From: UBA2266 sp964406945
Lineage (GTDB): Bacteria; Planctomycetota; Phycisphaerae; Sedimentisphaerales; Anaerobacaceae
DNA length: 64,000 bases
Assembly: GCA_964406945.1 (NCBI GenBank)
Contig: CAYOTO010000012.1
Location: 1 to 64,000 of the forward strand
Direction: 5' to 3'
Below, in pieces: positions 42,751 through 51,544 of this stretch (positions within the stretch are counted from its first letter, which is position 1; each line of letters begins with the position of its first letter). Under the pieces are notes generated by a model that was not told the DNA's origin, searched no databases, and worked only from the letters and a program-made list of their open reading frames with translations. The translations under genes and the position numbers were made by a program.

Positions 42751-43204
42751 CCGCATTGCGCAACAAGTGGCCCGCATCTACAACTGGCTCGACCAGTGTC
42801 TCGCCCAATCCGCGGACGACTCTGAGCAATGCGCCGCTTGCGGCCGATGCTGCGATTTCGACGCGTTCGACCACCGCTTGTTTGTCACATCACCCGAAAT
42901 TGTCTACTTCGAACACCACCTGCAGCCATCCAGGCGAAAGCCCATGCCCGGCGGCATCTGCCCCCACAAAACCGCCGGCAAATGCTCCGTATACCCCCAC
43001 AGATTCGCCGGCTGCAGAATCTTCTGCTGCAAAACCGACCCGGCTCTCCAGAGCCGTTTAAGCGAACAGGTATCCCGCAAATTCAAAGAACTATGCATCC
43101 AATTCAAAATTCCCTATCGCTACTGCGACCTCAAGACCGCTTTGAACCAAATCAGTAGCGATCGATCGGCAGTGGAATCCTGCCCTGCGGATCCCGCAGA
43201 TTGA
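42734..43204 (+). CDS. YkgJ-family cysteine-cluster protein (second of a pair)
   Basis: A 156-residue relative of the preceding gene, also with an N-terminal cluster CAACGRCCDFDAFDHRLFVTS and a second set CPHKTAGKCSVYPHRFAGCRIFCC. The helical N-terminus (IAQQVARIYNWLDQCLAQ) differs from its neighbour. The two start-stop overlap by 17 bases suggests coupled translation and perhaps a joint complex. Its 3' end overlaps the oppositely oriented ftsQ-like gene by 53 bases. Function unknown. Confidence 0.8.
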   Translation: MTAKTDRIAQQVARIYNWLDQCLAQSADDSEQCAACGRCCDFDAFDHRLFVTSPEIVYFEHHLQPSRRKPMPGGICPHKTAGKCSVYPHRFAGCRIFCCKTDPALQSRLSEQVSRKFKELCIQFKIPYRYCDLKTALNQISSDRSAVESCPADPAD

Positions 43205-44033
43205 TGAACTTCACGCCCGTATCCAGCGACCCCGCCCCCTTGTAGTACGCGTACAACTTCGCAAGTTTCTCCTCGTCCGTAGCCTCCAGGTGAATCGACC
43301 ACTTGCCAAGCTCGGCGCCCCACACGATCTCGGTGTTGCCCTTCGTTCGCAGAACGATGTGCGGCTGATTATCGTCTTGTCTCCCGTTGAAATTGCTCAC
43401 GTCGATACTCTCGATCTGAAAAAGAAGGGGCCTGTTGGGCGCCGCCAGTTTGTCCATATTGCCCAGCCGAATCAGAAGCGCAAGGCCCGCGGCAATATCG
43501 GCGTCCGGCAGGGGCTGGCCCATCGCCGGGGTCTTCTCAAGAGAATGCCCTTCTATCCGCACTATCGGCAGATGGGGCATTTCGACGTAATCAAGCGTCA
43601 CCGCATTTTCGTCTACGTAAAAGACCGTCGTATCGACCTCAATCAGTCCCCGGGGCTGTCGCCACTGGCCGTATATCTGAATCGTCTCGTTATTGATCTT
43701 GACCCTGGGCTCGGCCAGCCACACAAAGAAACTCTCCAGATTTCGCTGCACGGAAGCCGCTGCGTCGTCGTCGAGCCGAAGGTCCTCACCCGCCACCGTC
43801 GCCGCATAGCTTATCTTCTTCTTGAGCGCCTCATTGAGCCACCCGGGCGGGCTCATAAGTTCCAGATCACCCACCTTGTGCGATACTGAAACCGTCGTCT
43901 CGACATACTTGGAAAGATGCGACAGACCGAACCCCGCACCGGCCGCCATGCAAGCAACCGCCAATACCTTCACAATACCCACCAGACCGGTCCTGTCCGG
44001 GGGCTTCCTGGTTTTCTGTTTTTTCTTCGCCAC
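43152..44033 (-). CDS. FtsQ-like single-pass membrane protein
   Basis: A 293-residue protein with a short cytoplasmic basic tail (MAKKKQKTRKPPDRTG), one membrane segment (residues about 17-41) and a beta-rich extracytoplasmic domain. The end (ELGKWSIHLEATDEEKLAKL...FINLRDPQGRIPLPI) and the middle (QPRGLIEVDTTVFYVDENAV) resemble the beta domain of divisome protein FtsQ. It directly follows ddl in the order murC-murB-ddl-ftsQ, which supports that reading although sequence similarity is weak. Start is GTG at 44033. A POTRA domain is not obvious. Confidence 0.6.
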   Translation of the reverse strand: MAKKKQKTRKPPDRTGLVGIVKVLAVACMAAGAGFGLSHLSKYVETTVSVSHKVGDLELMSPPGWLNEALKKKISYAATVAGEDLRLDDDAAASVQRNLESFFVWLAEPRVKINNETIQIYGQWRQPRGLIEVDTTVFYVDENAVTLDYVEMPHLPIVRIEGHSLEKTPAMGQPLPDADIAAGLALLIRLGNMDKLAAPNRPLLFQIESIDVSNFNGRQDDNQPHIVLRTKGNTEIVWGAELGKWSIHLEATDEEKLAKLYAYYKGAGSLDTGVKFINLRDPQGRIPLPIDRY

Positions 44034-44168
44034 TGCCGCTGTGTCTTAGAACTGTCGAGCTTTTCAGCCGTTAGAAGGCTGTATTCGTACCCTCAAAACA
44101 ATGTCGGTCAATTTCAAGCGGCGCCTTCAGTACTTATCGGCTTCGAGCCGGTACGACGCACCTGCCCC

Positions 44169-45110
44169 TCAAGCCCCGGCTCTGTCGGCAAGCGCCGCCT
44201 CGATAATCTCCAAACAAAGCCTGCCCATCGGAAACCCCGCCCGATTCGCCGCCTTCGGAAGCAATGAGTGGGTCGTAAAGCCAGGAATTGTGTTGATTTC
44301 CAGAGCATAGGGCCTGCCGTCGTCGCCCAATATGAAATCAACCCGCGAAAAATGCCTGCATCCGAGCGACTCGAAGCACAACTTTGCAGCCTCGTTGATC
44401 CGTTCAATAAGCCCGGCATCCTCTATCGTATCGAACAGATATTCCGTATTATCGGCCACATATTTCGCATAATAGTCGTAGAAATCGACCTTGCTGCGGA
44501 TCTCAACAATTGGCAGCGGCTGCCCCTTCAGTATTCCCACGGTCATCTCCCGCCCGCTGACGAACTTCTCTATCATACAGTCGCCGTATTTCGCCAGAAC
44601 CTCGCTCCCCGCTTCCACCGCCGCATCCGCGCCCTGGACAATACTGACTCCCACGCTGCTTCCCTGCCTGAGAGGTTTGACCACATACTTGCCCGCCTTT
44701 TCGAGCCTTTCCCGCACGGTTTGCGGCTCGTCGTTGGGCTTGAGCACCACCGACCAGGGCGTAGCCACACCGCGCGATTCGAACGCCGTTTTGCTGGCGA
44801 GTTTGTCAAAAGCCAGCCTGCTGGCGACCGGGCCGCTGCCGGTATAGCACAGCCCTCTGTCTTGCAGTATCTGCTGCAACTGCCCATCCTCGCCGAATCT
44901 GCCGTGCAGCGCAATAAAAAAAACATCGATATCCCTGTCGTCGAGTATATCCAATCGCTCGGGGCTGACATCCGCCGCCGCCACTTGCAAGCCCTCCGCC
45001 GCCAAAGCATCGGCCACGCACTCACCGCTTTGCAGGCTCACCTCCCGTTCGTCCCCCACTCCGCCCATTAGAACGGCCGCCTTGATTGCTTTACCTGCCG
45101 GATTGGACAT
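44169..45110 (-). CDS. ddl: D-alanine--D-alanine ligase
   Basis: Joins two D-alanines for the peptidoglycan stem peptide. The 313-residue ATP-grasp protein has KAAVLMGGVGDEREVSLQSG, FIALHGRFGEDGQLQQILQDRGL, YVVKPLRQGSSVGVSIV, EKFVSGREMTVGIL and the metal/ATP end LGDDGRPYALEINTIPGFTTHSLLPKAA. Length matches the family. It lies 30 bases after murB. Confidence 0.97.
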   Translation of the reverse strand: MSNPAGKAIKAAVLMGGVGDEREVSLQSGECVADALAAEGLQVAAADVSPERLDILDDRDIDVFFIALHGRFGEDGQLQQILQDRGLCYTGSGPVASRLAFDKLASKTAFESRGVATPWSVVLKPNDEPQTVRERLEKAGKYVVKPLRQGSSVGVSIVQGADAAVEAGSEVLAKYGDCMIEKFVSGREMTVGILKGQPLPIVEIRSKVDFYDYYAKYVADNTEYLFDTIEDAGLIERINEAAKLCFESLGCRHFSRVDFILGDDGRPYALEINTIPGFTTHSLLPKAANRAGFPMGRLCLEIIEAALADRAGA

Positions 45111-45140
45111 AATGCCGATGGACCCCGAACTGATTCGCTT

Positions 45141-46022
45141 TTATCCCCAGATTTCAAGTTCCAGTTCGAGATCGATGTCGAACTCACCCTTCACGCGTTG
45201 CTTGATAGCGTCGATCAGCCGCAGAATATCTCTGCTCGTGCAATCTTCATTGGCCACTATGAAATTGCCGTGCTTCTCGCTTACCGATGCCCCGCCTATC
45301 TGCAGCCCCTTGAGCCCGGCCCTGTCTATGAGCGAGCCGGCCGAGCCGCCGGCCGGATTCTTGAAGACGCAGCCGCTGTTCTTAGTATTAAGCGGCTGAG
45401 TGTTCTTCTTGTAAATCCAGATCTCTTTGACCGTCTTCATGATCTGCTCGGGATCGGCCTCGGTCAGTTGCATTTCGGCGCTGAGAATAATTCGCGCGGT
45501 AATATTCGCACGTCGATAATCGAAAATCAGCTCGGGCTTGCTCTTCTCGAACACGCCGCCCTCGCTGTCCATCAGCGTTACGGTCTCCACCGCCGAGCCG
45601 ATATCGCCGAAGCTGCCGCCGGCGTTCATTCGCACGGCCCCGCCCACCGAGCCAGGAATGCCCGTTAAGCCTTCGATGCCGCTGAGGCCTTTCTTTACAC
45701 ACGTTCGCACCAGATCGCCCAACTCCGCGCCCGCCCAGGCCTTGATGCGCGAACCTTCGAAATGCGTCTGCATGAACTCCTCCGACTCCAGCTTTATAAC
45801 GGCCCCGCGCACCCCTTCATCCGCAATAAGCAGATTCGAGCCCAGCCCGAGCACGTAAAGAGGAACCTCATTCTCCGTACATCTCTTTACCGCCTCGCCC
45901 AGTTCCTCCACCGTTCGCGGCCTGACGAAATAGTCCGCCGGCCCTCCCAGCCCGTACCACGTATGATCGGCCAGCGGATAATCCGCGTCAACAATCGCTT
46001 CCAAGCCACTGAATATATTCAT
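45141..46022 (-). CDS. murB: UDP-N-acetylenolpyruvoylglucosamine reductase
   Basis: FAD-dependent reduction to UDP-MurNAc. The 293-residue protein shows the FAD blocks TWYGLGGPADYFVRP, YVLGLGSNLLIADEGVRGAVI, SGIEGLTGIPGSVGGAVRMNAGGSFGDI and the active-site SGCVFKNPAGGSAGSLID, where Ser and Glu of the last third are catalytic in the type I enzyme. The ATG at 46022 has GGAAAG upstream and overlaps the murC end by 35 bases. Confidence 0.96.
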   Translation of the reverse strand: MNIFSGLEAIVDADYPLADHTWYGLGGPADYFVRPRTVEELGEAVKRCTENEVPLYVLGLGSNLLIADEGVRGAVIKLESEEFMQTHFEGSRIKAWAGAELGDLVRTCVKKGLSGIEGLTGIPGSVGGAVRMNAGGSFGDIGSAVETVTLMDSEGGVFEKSKPELIFDYRRANITARIILSAEMQLTEADPEQIMKTVKEIWIYKKNTQPLNTKNSGCVFKNPAGGSAGSLIDRAGLKGLQIGGASVSEKHGNFIVANEDCTSRDILRLIDAIKQRVKGEFDIDLELELEIWG

Positions 46023-47460
46023 CTGCAACTTTCCAAATGTCGCCGGCGCCCATCGTTACCACCAGATCGCCGTCGGCTACATGTTCCTTAAGATGTTCAC
46101 AAATTTCTTCGAATCCGTCGATGAACAACGCTTCGGACCCGCTTGCCCGTACTCTATCGACCAGAATCTGCGAATTGATCTCTCTCCGCGACGCTTCCGA
46201 ATCACGGACAAAGTATATTTCGGGCACAATCGTAACGTCGGCCAGCTTAAAACTTTCCGCGAAATCATCAAGCAAAAACCGTGTTCTGCTGTATTGATGC
46301 GGCTGAAAAATACACCAGAGCCGCCGCGGTTCGTACTTCTGGCGAATCGCCGCAAGCGACGCCCGTATCTCGGTGGGATGATGAGCGTAGTCGTCGAGCA
46401 CTACCGTATCGCCCCTGCGGCCCTTCAACATCAATCTGCGATCCACGCCGGTGAAACCGTCCAGGTTCTCGAGAATGGATTCCGGCTCCATTCCCGCAAG
46501 CGTGGCCATTGCGATTACCGCCAGTCCGTTCATAATATTGTGATCGCCCGGCAGCCCGATACGCGCCGGACCCAGAAGCCTGCCGTCGTGAAGCACATCG
46601 AATTGCCAGTGCCCGTCGACAAGTTTCAGATTGTCCGCCCGGAAGTTGCAGTCATCGCCCAGACCAAAGGTCTCGCGTCGCACGTGCCGCGGAATCATCT
46701 CGAATACCCTGGCGACGTTCTCGTCGTCGCCGCAGCCGACAACGGCGCCGCTGGGCCGTACCCCCAGGGCAAATTCGGTAAATGCTTCGACGATCTCGTT
46801 CTCGTCGGCGTAATAATCCAGATGATCCTGCTCGATGTTCAGTATGCAGCCGATTCGGGGCCGAAGATTGAGAAAACTGCGATCATATTCACACGCCTCG
46901 GCCACGAAATAACCGCTTTTTCCAGCACCCGAAGAACCGCCCAACTGGCACAACTCGGCCCCGACGATAAAATTAACGTCGACGCCCGATTGCCGCATCA
47001 GGTGAGTCAGCCACCCGCTTGTCGTGCTCTTGCCGTGCGTGCCGCTGATCGCAATGCCCTCGTACCGGTCCATCAGTTCGCCCAGCATCTGGGCGTATTT
47101 GTAGACTTTGCAGCCCTGCTCCACAGCCCTTCGCAACTCCGGATTGTCGTCCGTAATCGCCGCCGAAACAACCACGGCGTACGTCTGCGGGTCCACATTC
47201 TCCGGGCTGTGCCCTATGGTTATGCTTGCCCCGTGGCCCCGCAAAGCCTCCGTGACGTTGCTGTCGAGTTGATCGGACCCCGAAACGATGCATTCGTTGC
47301 TTATCAGAAGCCGCGCCAGTCCGCTCATCCCGACGCCGCCGGCCCCGATGAAGTGGTACCGTTTACCCGCCAGAGTTAACTGTTTGAGGCTCTCTACAAC
47401 CTCGTAACGATGGGCCGCACGTACGCCCGCCCGATAGGCTTGAATATCCTGCTGTTCCAT
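45988..47460 (-). CDS. murC: UDP-N-acetylmuramate--L-alanine ligase
   Basis: The first amino-acid-adding ligase of peptidoglycan synthesis. A 490-residue Mur ligase with YHFIGAGGVGMSGLARLL, the ATP loop AISGTHGKSTTSGWLTHLM, LNIEQDHLDYY, PGDHNIMNGLAVIAMA, LDDYAHHPTEIRASL and the C-terminal domain ending VTMGAGDIWKVA. The ATG at 47460 (MEQQDIQAYRAG) has AGGGATG before it. Around 24 residues precede the Rossmann start. Together with murB, ddl and the ftsQ-like gene it forms a wall-synthesis operon. Confidence 0.97.
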   Translation of the reverse strand: MEQQDIQAYRAGVRAAHRYEVVESLKQLTLAGKRYHFIGAGGVGMSGLARLLISNECIVSGSDQLDSNVTEALRGHGASITIGHSPENVDPQTYAVVVSAAITDDNPELRRAVEQGCKVYKYAQMLGELMDRYEGIAISGTHGKSTTSGWLTHLMRQSGVDVNFIVGAELCQLGGSSGAGKSGYFVAEACEYDRSFLNLRPRIGCILNIEQDHLDYYADENEIVEAFTEFALGVRPSGAVVGCGDDENVARVFEMIPRHVRRETFGLGDDCNFRADNLKLVDGHWQFDVLHDGRLLGPARIGLPGDHNIMNGLAVIAMATLAGMEPESILENLDGFTGVDRRLMLKGRRGDTVVLDDYAHHPTEIRASLAAIRQKYEPRRLWCIFQPHQYSRTRFLLDDFAESFKLADVTIVPEIYFVRDSEASRREINSQILVDRVRASGSEALFIDGFEEICEHLKEHVADGDLVVTMGAGDIWKVADEYIQWLGSDC

Positions 47461-47617
47461 AGCATCCCTTCTGATCACCCATCCGTGAATAGTCGTATTG
47501 CAATCCAGCATGCAGGAGCGGATAAGCAGGGCAAAATGTTCTTTAACCGCAGACCCTGCGAGCCTGCGGTCCTTCGTTTCACTGCCCGCCATTACAATTC
47601 TCCGCCCCGTGACGATC

Positions 47618-48310
47618 TCATTCTTTCACATCGCCCCACACTTTCACATCGTCGAACTGCCCGGTATCGTCGAACGTCCCGAGGCCGATCCGCCCCCACT
47701 TGAACGTATCGTCGACCGCCGTCATAATCGGCTCCGGTTTCTCGTCGAAGAAAACCTCGATGGTCCCGGCCTCGACATCCCTTACCAGCCTGACTTTGTG
47801 CCACTCATCGTCCCATTTTGTTCCGTCGGTCCGCGTCTTGGCTATCGAGACCCTGGGCTTGCCGTCGACTATGAATATGGAATTGGCATGGGCGTCCGCC
47901 TTGTTGGCGATGTGCACGTAATAGAAGTGGGACGGATGCTGATGCCCGAAGAACAGGCACATATCCCTGTGACCGTAATCGGCCTTCGTAGAATGCATCC
48001 ACACTTCCAGCACGAAGCTTTTGGTAACAACGTTGCGGATCAGACTGTAGTTGAACGGCGAGCGAACCTCCGGTTTGTAGTCGCTGGCCTTGAACTGCGA
48101 CATAACCTTGTCGCCGTCGACATCTTCGATGCGCCAGGCGTTCGGATCGGTCGGTTCCCAGCCGTCGAGCTTTCCGTCTTCGAAGCTGTCTTGGAAAACC
48201 AGCGGCATTCCTTCGGATGTGCTTACCTGCGACGTGCCCCCGCATCCTGACATGACCAGTACCGCCACAAACAGCACCGCAGCCGTGGCGTATCCTCCTA
48301 ATTTGCTCAT
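47618..48310 (-). CDS. Lipoprotein with LamG/concanavalin-like domain
   Basis: A 230-residue protein with signal peptide and lipobox (VAVLVMSGCG). The mature domain starts PLVFQDSFEDGKLDGWEPTDPNAWRIEDVDGD, contains FVLEVWMHSTKADYGHRDMCLFFGHQ and ends WGRIGLGTFDDTGQFDDVKVWG: a jelly-roll typical of LamG- or DUF1080-like carbohydrate-binding or hydrolysing proteins. The ATG at 48310 follows GGAGG. Probably a surface sugar-binding protein; enzyme activity cannot be told. Confidence 0.78.
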   Translation of the reverse strand: MSKLGGYATAAVLFVAVLVMSGCGGTSQVSTSEGMPLVFQDSFEDGKLDGWEPTDPNAWRIEDVDGDKVMSQFKASDYKPEVRSPFNYSLIRNVVTKSFVLEVWMHSTKADYGHRDMCLFFGHQHPSHFYYVHIANKADAHANSIFIVDGKPRVSIAKTRTDGTKWDDEWHKVRLVRDVEAGTIEVFFDEKPEPIMTAVDDTFKWGRIGLGTFDDTGQFDDVKVWGDVKE

Positions 48311-48890
48311 CGTAGCCTCCATTGCCTTATCTTAAATCCCTTTTTCGCTGATCGAGCGGTCCGATCCCGATCCTTGCGCTCAATACGAATCTTCCGGATC
48401 GGGAATAGAACCAGAAAGTAAGTTTAACACGCCCGCCGCCGTCGTACAAGAAAAACCACACTCAACAACACAAGAGAGTGTACGAAAATAATGTGGCGAA
48501 ATTGTATGTAGACATCTGTCATGCTAAGCCCCCTCGCTGTGTCATGCTAAGCCCCCTCGCCGTGTCATGCTAAGCCCCCCTCGCCGTGTCATGCTAAGCC
48601 CCCCTCGCCGTGTCATGCTGAGCGCAGCGAAGCATCTGGGCAGCGAAAGAGATTACCGGCCGAAATTCGGTCGATACGCCACAAATTCTTAGTGAACCGC
48701 ACAAGATAGAGTTGCCATCCTAACCGCGGGCCGAAGCCCGGGCGCCGCAGAGGTTTCGCGCGCCTTACAGGGCATTTACGGGAACAATAGTATAGCCCCG
48801 GCCCTGGTTTTATGATAGATTCAGACTATATTCCGCCAGCAATTTTTCGTGACCGCCGGCAGATTTTCAGCTTCACAGGAGGAAAATGGC
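48311..48890. other. Intergenic region holding a repeat array
   Basis: About 580 bases between divergent genes. From 48479 to 48705 lies the second copy of the dispersed repeat. Downstream is a GC-rich hairpin (GGGCCGAAGCCCGGG, near 48728) and then the sulfatase upstream region. No other gene is supported. Confidence 0.6.
48479..48705 (-). repeat. Dispersed intergenic repeat, copy 2, with tandem array
   Basis: The reverse complement of 6573-6723 (flanks match base for base over long stretches, with scattered changes). The middle is expanded: TGTCATGCT recurs at 48517, 48540, 48563, 48587 and 48611, spaced 23, 23, 24 and 24 bases, each spacer ending in GCCCCCTCGCCG-like sequence. Copy 1 has a single unit here. 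Confidence 0.88.
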
Positions 48891-50345
48891 ATGAATACAA
48901 GCATGGACAGGCGCGGTTTTCTAAAAGCGGCTGGACTTACAGCGGCAGCAGCGGCCACACCTGCGGCTTGCTTTTCCGCCCGACGCAAAAGACCTAACGT
49001 GCTGTTTATCGGCGTCGACGACCTGCGCCCCCAACTGGGCTGCTACGGCCACAAGCAGATGATCAGCCCTAACATCGACAAACTCGGCGCCGGAGGAACG
49101 ATTTTCATGCGGTCCTACTGCCAGGTACCGGTCTGCGGCGCCTCCCGGGCCAGCCTGCTCACCGGCGTAAGACCCATGCGCGACCGCTTCGTAGGCTATA
49201 GCACCTGGGCTCAGAAGGATTTGCCCGGCGCCCTCTCTATCGGCGAGCACTTCAAAAACAACGGCTACCACGCAATCAGCAACGGAAAAATCTTCCACCA
49301 CCGCACCGACCTTGCCCAAAGTTGGAGCGAGCCGGCCTGGAAACCAAAAGGCCCCTGGCGCAACTACCAGTTGCCCGAAAGCATCCAGGCGATGAAGGAC
49401 AACGCCGAAGCAACCAACGGCAAAAGGACCGGCGGCCCCGCATACGAGTGCGCCGACGTGCCCGACAACGCCTATTTCGACGGACAGATCGCCGACAAGG
49501 GCATCTCCGACCTCAAACGGCTCGCGGCTGTGGACAAACCCTTCTTCCTCGCTCTGGGATTCCTCAAACCCCACCTGCCGTTTAACGCCCCGAAAAAGTA
49601 CTGGGACATGTACAAACGCGAAGAAATTGACCTTGCGGACAACCCCTTCAGGCCCAAAGGAGCCCCCGACGCAGCCCTTCACAACTGGGGCGAACTGAGA
49701 AACTACGCCGCAATCCCACCCAAAGGACCTCTCGACGACGAAATGGCCCGAACTCTGATTCACGGCTATTACGCCTGCGTAAGCTATACCGACGCCCAGA
49801 TCGGCCGCGTTTTGGAGCAACTGGACAAACTCGGCCTGGCCCAAAACACCGTCGTAATACTCTGGGGCGACCACGGCTGGAACCTGGGCGAGCACGGCCT
49901 CTGGTGCAAACACTGCAACTTCGAAACCTCTCTGCATTCGCCCCTGATCGTTCGCGCCCCCGGTTACAAAGCGGGCCTGAAAAGCTACGCCCTGACCGAA
50001 TACGTCGACATGTACCCCTCGCTGTGCGAGCTCTGCGGCCTCCAAAAACCGGCCCGCCTGCACGGAAAGAGCTTCGTTCCACTTATGAACAATCCGAACC
50101 AGAAATGGAAAAAAGCGGTATTTAGTAGGTATTTCGCCGGCGAATCGGTTAAAACCCACCGTTATCGCTACACGGAATGGCGCAGCAAAACCGGCGATAG
50201 ATACGCCAGAATGCTCTATGACCACCAAAAAGACCCGTTCGAGAACGTGAACATCGCCGAAAAACCCGAAAACGCCGGCCACTGTTTCAGATTCAGCAAG
50301 ATGCTCGAGGAAAACCGCAAGGCATCAGAAGTCAAAAAATCCTGA
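48891..50345 (+). CDS. Tat-exported sulfatase (iduronate-2-sulfatase-like)
   Basis: A 484-residue enzyme that removes sulfate esters, probably from polysaccharides. A twin-arginine signal (MDRRGFLKAAGLTAAAAATPAA) starts it. The alkaline-phosphatase-like core has NVLFIGVDDLRPQLGCYGH with the metal aspartates, and the sulfatase signature CGASRASLLTG with Cys82 as the formylglycine precursor. WGDHGWNLGEHGLWCKHC is the second metal region. The start follows a GGAGG site. The cysteine-type signature and the adjacent anSME gene fit anaerobic maturation. The exact substrate is unknown. Confidence 0.93.
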   Translation: MNTSMDRRGFLKAAGLTAAAAATPAACFSARRKRPNVLFIGVDDLRPQLGCYGHKQMISPNIDKLGAGGTIFMRSYCQVPVCGASRASLLTGVRPMRDRFVGYSTWAQKDLPGALSIGEHFKNNGYHAISNGKIFHHRTDLAQSWSEPAWKPKGPWRNYQLPESIQAMKDNAEATNGKRTGGPAYECADVPDNAYFDGQIADKGISDLKRLAAVDKPFFLALGFLKPHLPFNAPKKYWDMYKREEIDLADNPFRPKGAPDAALHNWGELRNYAAIPPKGPLDDEMARTLIHGYYACVSYTDAQIGRVLEQLDKLGLAQNTVVILWGDHGWNLGEHGLWCKHCNFETSLHSPLIVRAPGYKAGLKSYALTEYVDMYPSLCELCGLQKPARLHGKSFVPLMNNPNQKWKKAVFSRYFAGESVKTHRYRYTEWRSKTGDRYARMLYDHQKDPFENVNIAEKPENAGHCFRFSKMLEENRKASEVKKS

Positions 50346-50392
50346 AAAACCGCGTATCTCTCTATGACGCGGGTATCAGATAAGTCCTTACA

Positions 50393-51535
50393 ATGCAGCC
50401 ATTTACACTCTTAATAAAACCGTCCGGCTCCGACTGCAACATCGACTGCCATTACTGTTTCTACAAGTGCAGATCGCCCGAAATCGGCCGGGGCCGCCAG
50501 AGAATGAGCGAAGAAGTCCTCGAAAGGCTCGTCAAAGATTACATGGCCCTGCGTTTCCCCATGTCCGGCTTCGCATGGCAGGGGGGCGAACCTACTCTGA
50601 TGGGCCTGGACTTCTACAAAAGGCTCGTCGAATTACAGAAGAAATACGGCGAAGACGGGCAGGAAGTCGGCAATTCCATCCAGACCAACGGCCTGCTGCT
50701 GGTCAAAGATGAATGGTGCAGGTTCCTGGCCGACAACAACATGCTCGTCGGCCTGAGCATCGACGGCCCGGCCGAACTCCACGATTATTACCGCAAGGAT
50801 TTCTCCGGCGCCGGCACGCACGAGCGCGTCGTCCGGGCACTCCGCAACATGCAGAAACACGGCGTTGAATACAACACGCTCACCCTCATAAACAACCTCA
50901 CCGCCGAGCACCCCGAAGAAGTCTTCGATTTCCTCGTCGAACACGGCGTCCGCTATCTGCAGTTCATACCCTGCGTCGAGGTCGATCCCGCAACCGGCGA
51001 AATCGCGGACTTTTCCGTAAGCCCCGAGCAGCTCGGCGAATTCTGGTGCCGAATATTTGACAGGTGGTACGAATACGGCCCGCGCAAAATCAGCATCCGC
51101 GACTTCGACTCAATCATCTCCTATCACGTAACCGGCAGACACACCATCTGCACCTTCGACAAGCAATGCAGCCAGTACATAGTTATCGAGCACACCGGCG
51201 ACGCATTCACCTGCGATTTCTTCGTCGAGCCACGGTGGAAGCTGGGCAATATCTTCGAAACGCCGATCGAAAAACTGGCCGTAAGCAAACGCAAAAAACA
51301 ATTCGCCCGTGCAAAGAAGAATCTATGCAACAAGTGCCTGGTATGCAGGCATCTGGCAATCTGTCGCGGCGGATGTATGAAAGACAGGGCCCCGTTCGAC
51401 AAGGATGGCTACGGCCGCGAAAGCTACTTCTGCGAGGCCTACAAGCGATTCTTCGATTACGCCACCCCGAGATTTCTCGAACTCGCGGCCCAGGTCACCA
51501 GCGAACAGGCCTTCAGGCCCGAAAATCTTACCTGA
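50393..51535 (+). CDS. Anaerobic sulfatase-maturating enzyme (radical SAM)
   Basis: Oxidises the sulfatase active-site cysteine to formylglycine. The 380-residue protein has the radical SAM cluster CNIDCHYCFYKC (Cys15, Cys19, Cys22) and, near the C-terminus, the SPASM cysteines (CNKCLVCRHLAICRGGCMKD). WQGGEPTLMG and SIDGPAELHD are standard family blocks. It follows the sulfatase by 47 bases in the same direction, so enzyme and maturase are probably co-expressed. Confidence 0.93.
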   Translation: MQPFTLLIKPSGSDCNIDCHYCFYKCRSPEIGRGRQRMSEEVLERLVKDYMALRFPMSGFAWQGGEPTLMGLDFYKRLVELQKKYGEDGQEVGNSIQTNGLLLVKDEWCRFLADNNMLVGLSIDGPAELHDYYRKDFSGAGTHERVVRALRNMQKHGVEYNTLTLINNLTAEHPEEVFDFLVEHGVRYLQFIPCVEVDPATGEIADFSVSPEQLGEFWCRIFDRWYEYGPRKISIRDFDSIISYHVTGRHTICTFDKQCSQYIVIEHTGDAFTCDFFVEPRWKLGNIFETPIEKLAVSKRKKQFARAKKNLCNKCLVCRHLAICRGGCMKDRAPFDKDGYGRESYFCEAYKRFFDYATPRFLELAAQVTSEQAFRPENLT

Positions 51536-51544
51536 GGAGGTACA

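Noticed and set aside
48500..48640. CRISPR array at the 23-24 bp repeat
   Set aside because: Repeats are contiguous with no unique spacers of fitting length, and no cas genes are near.
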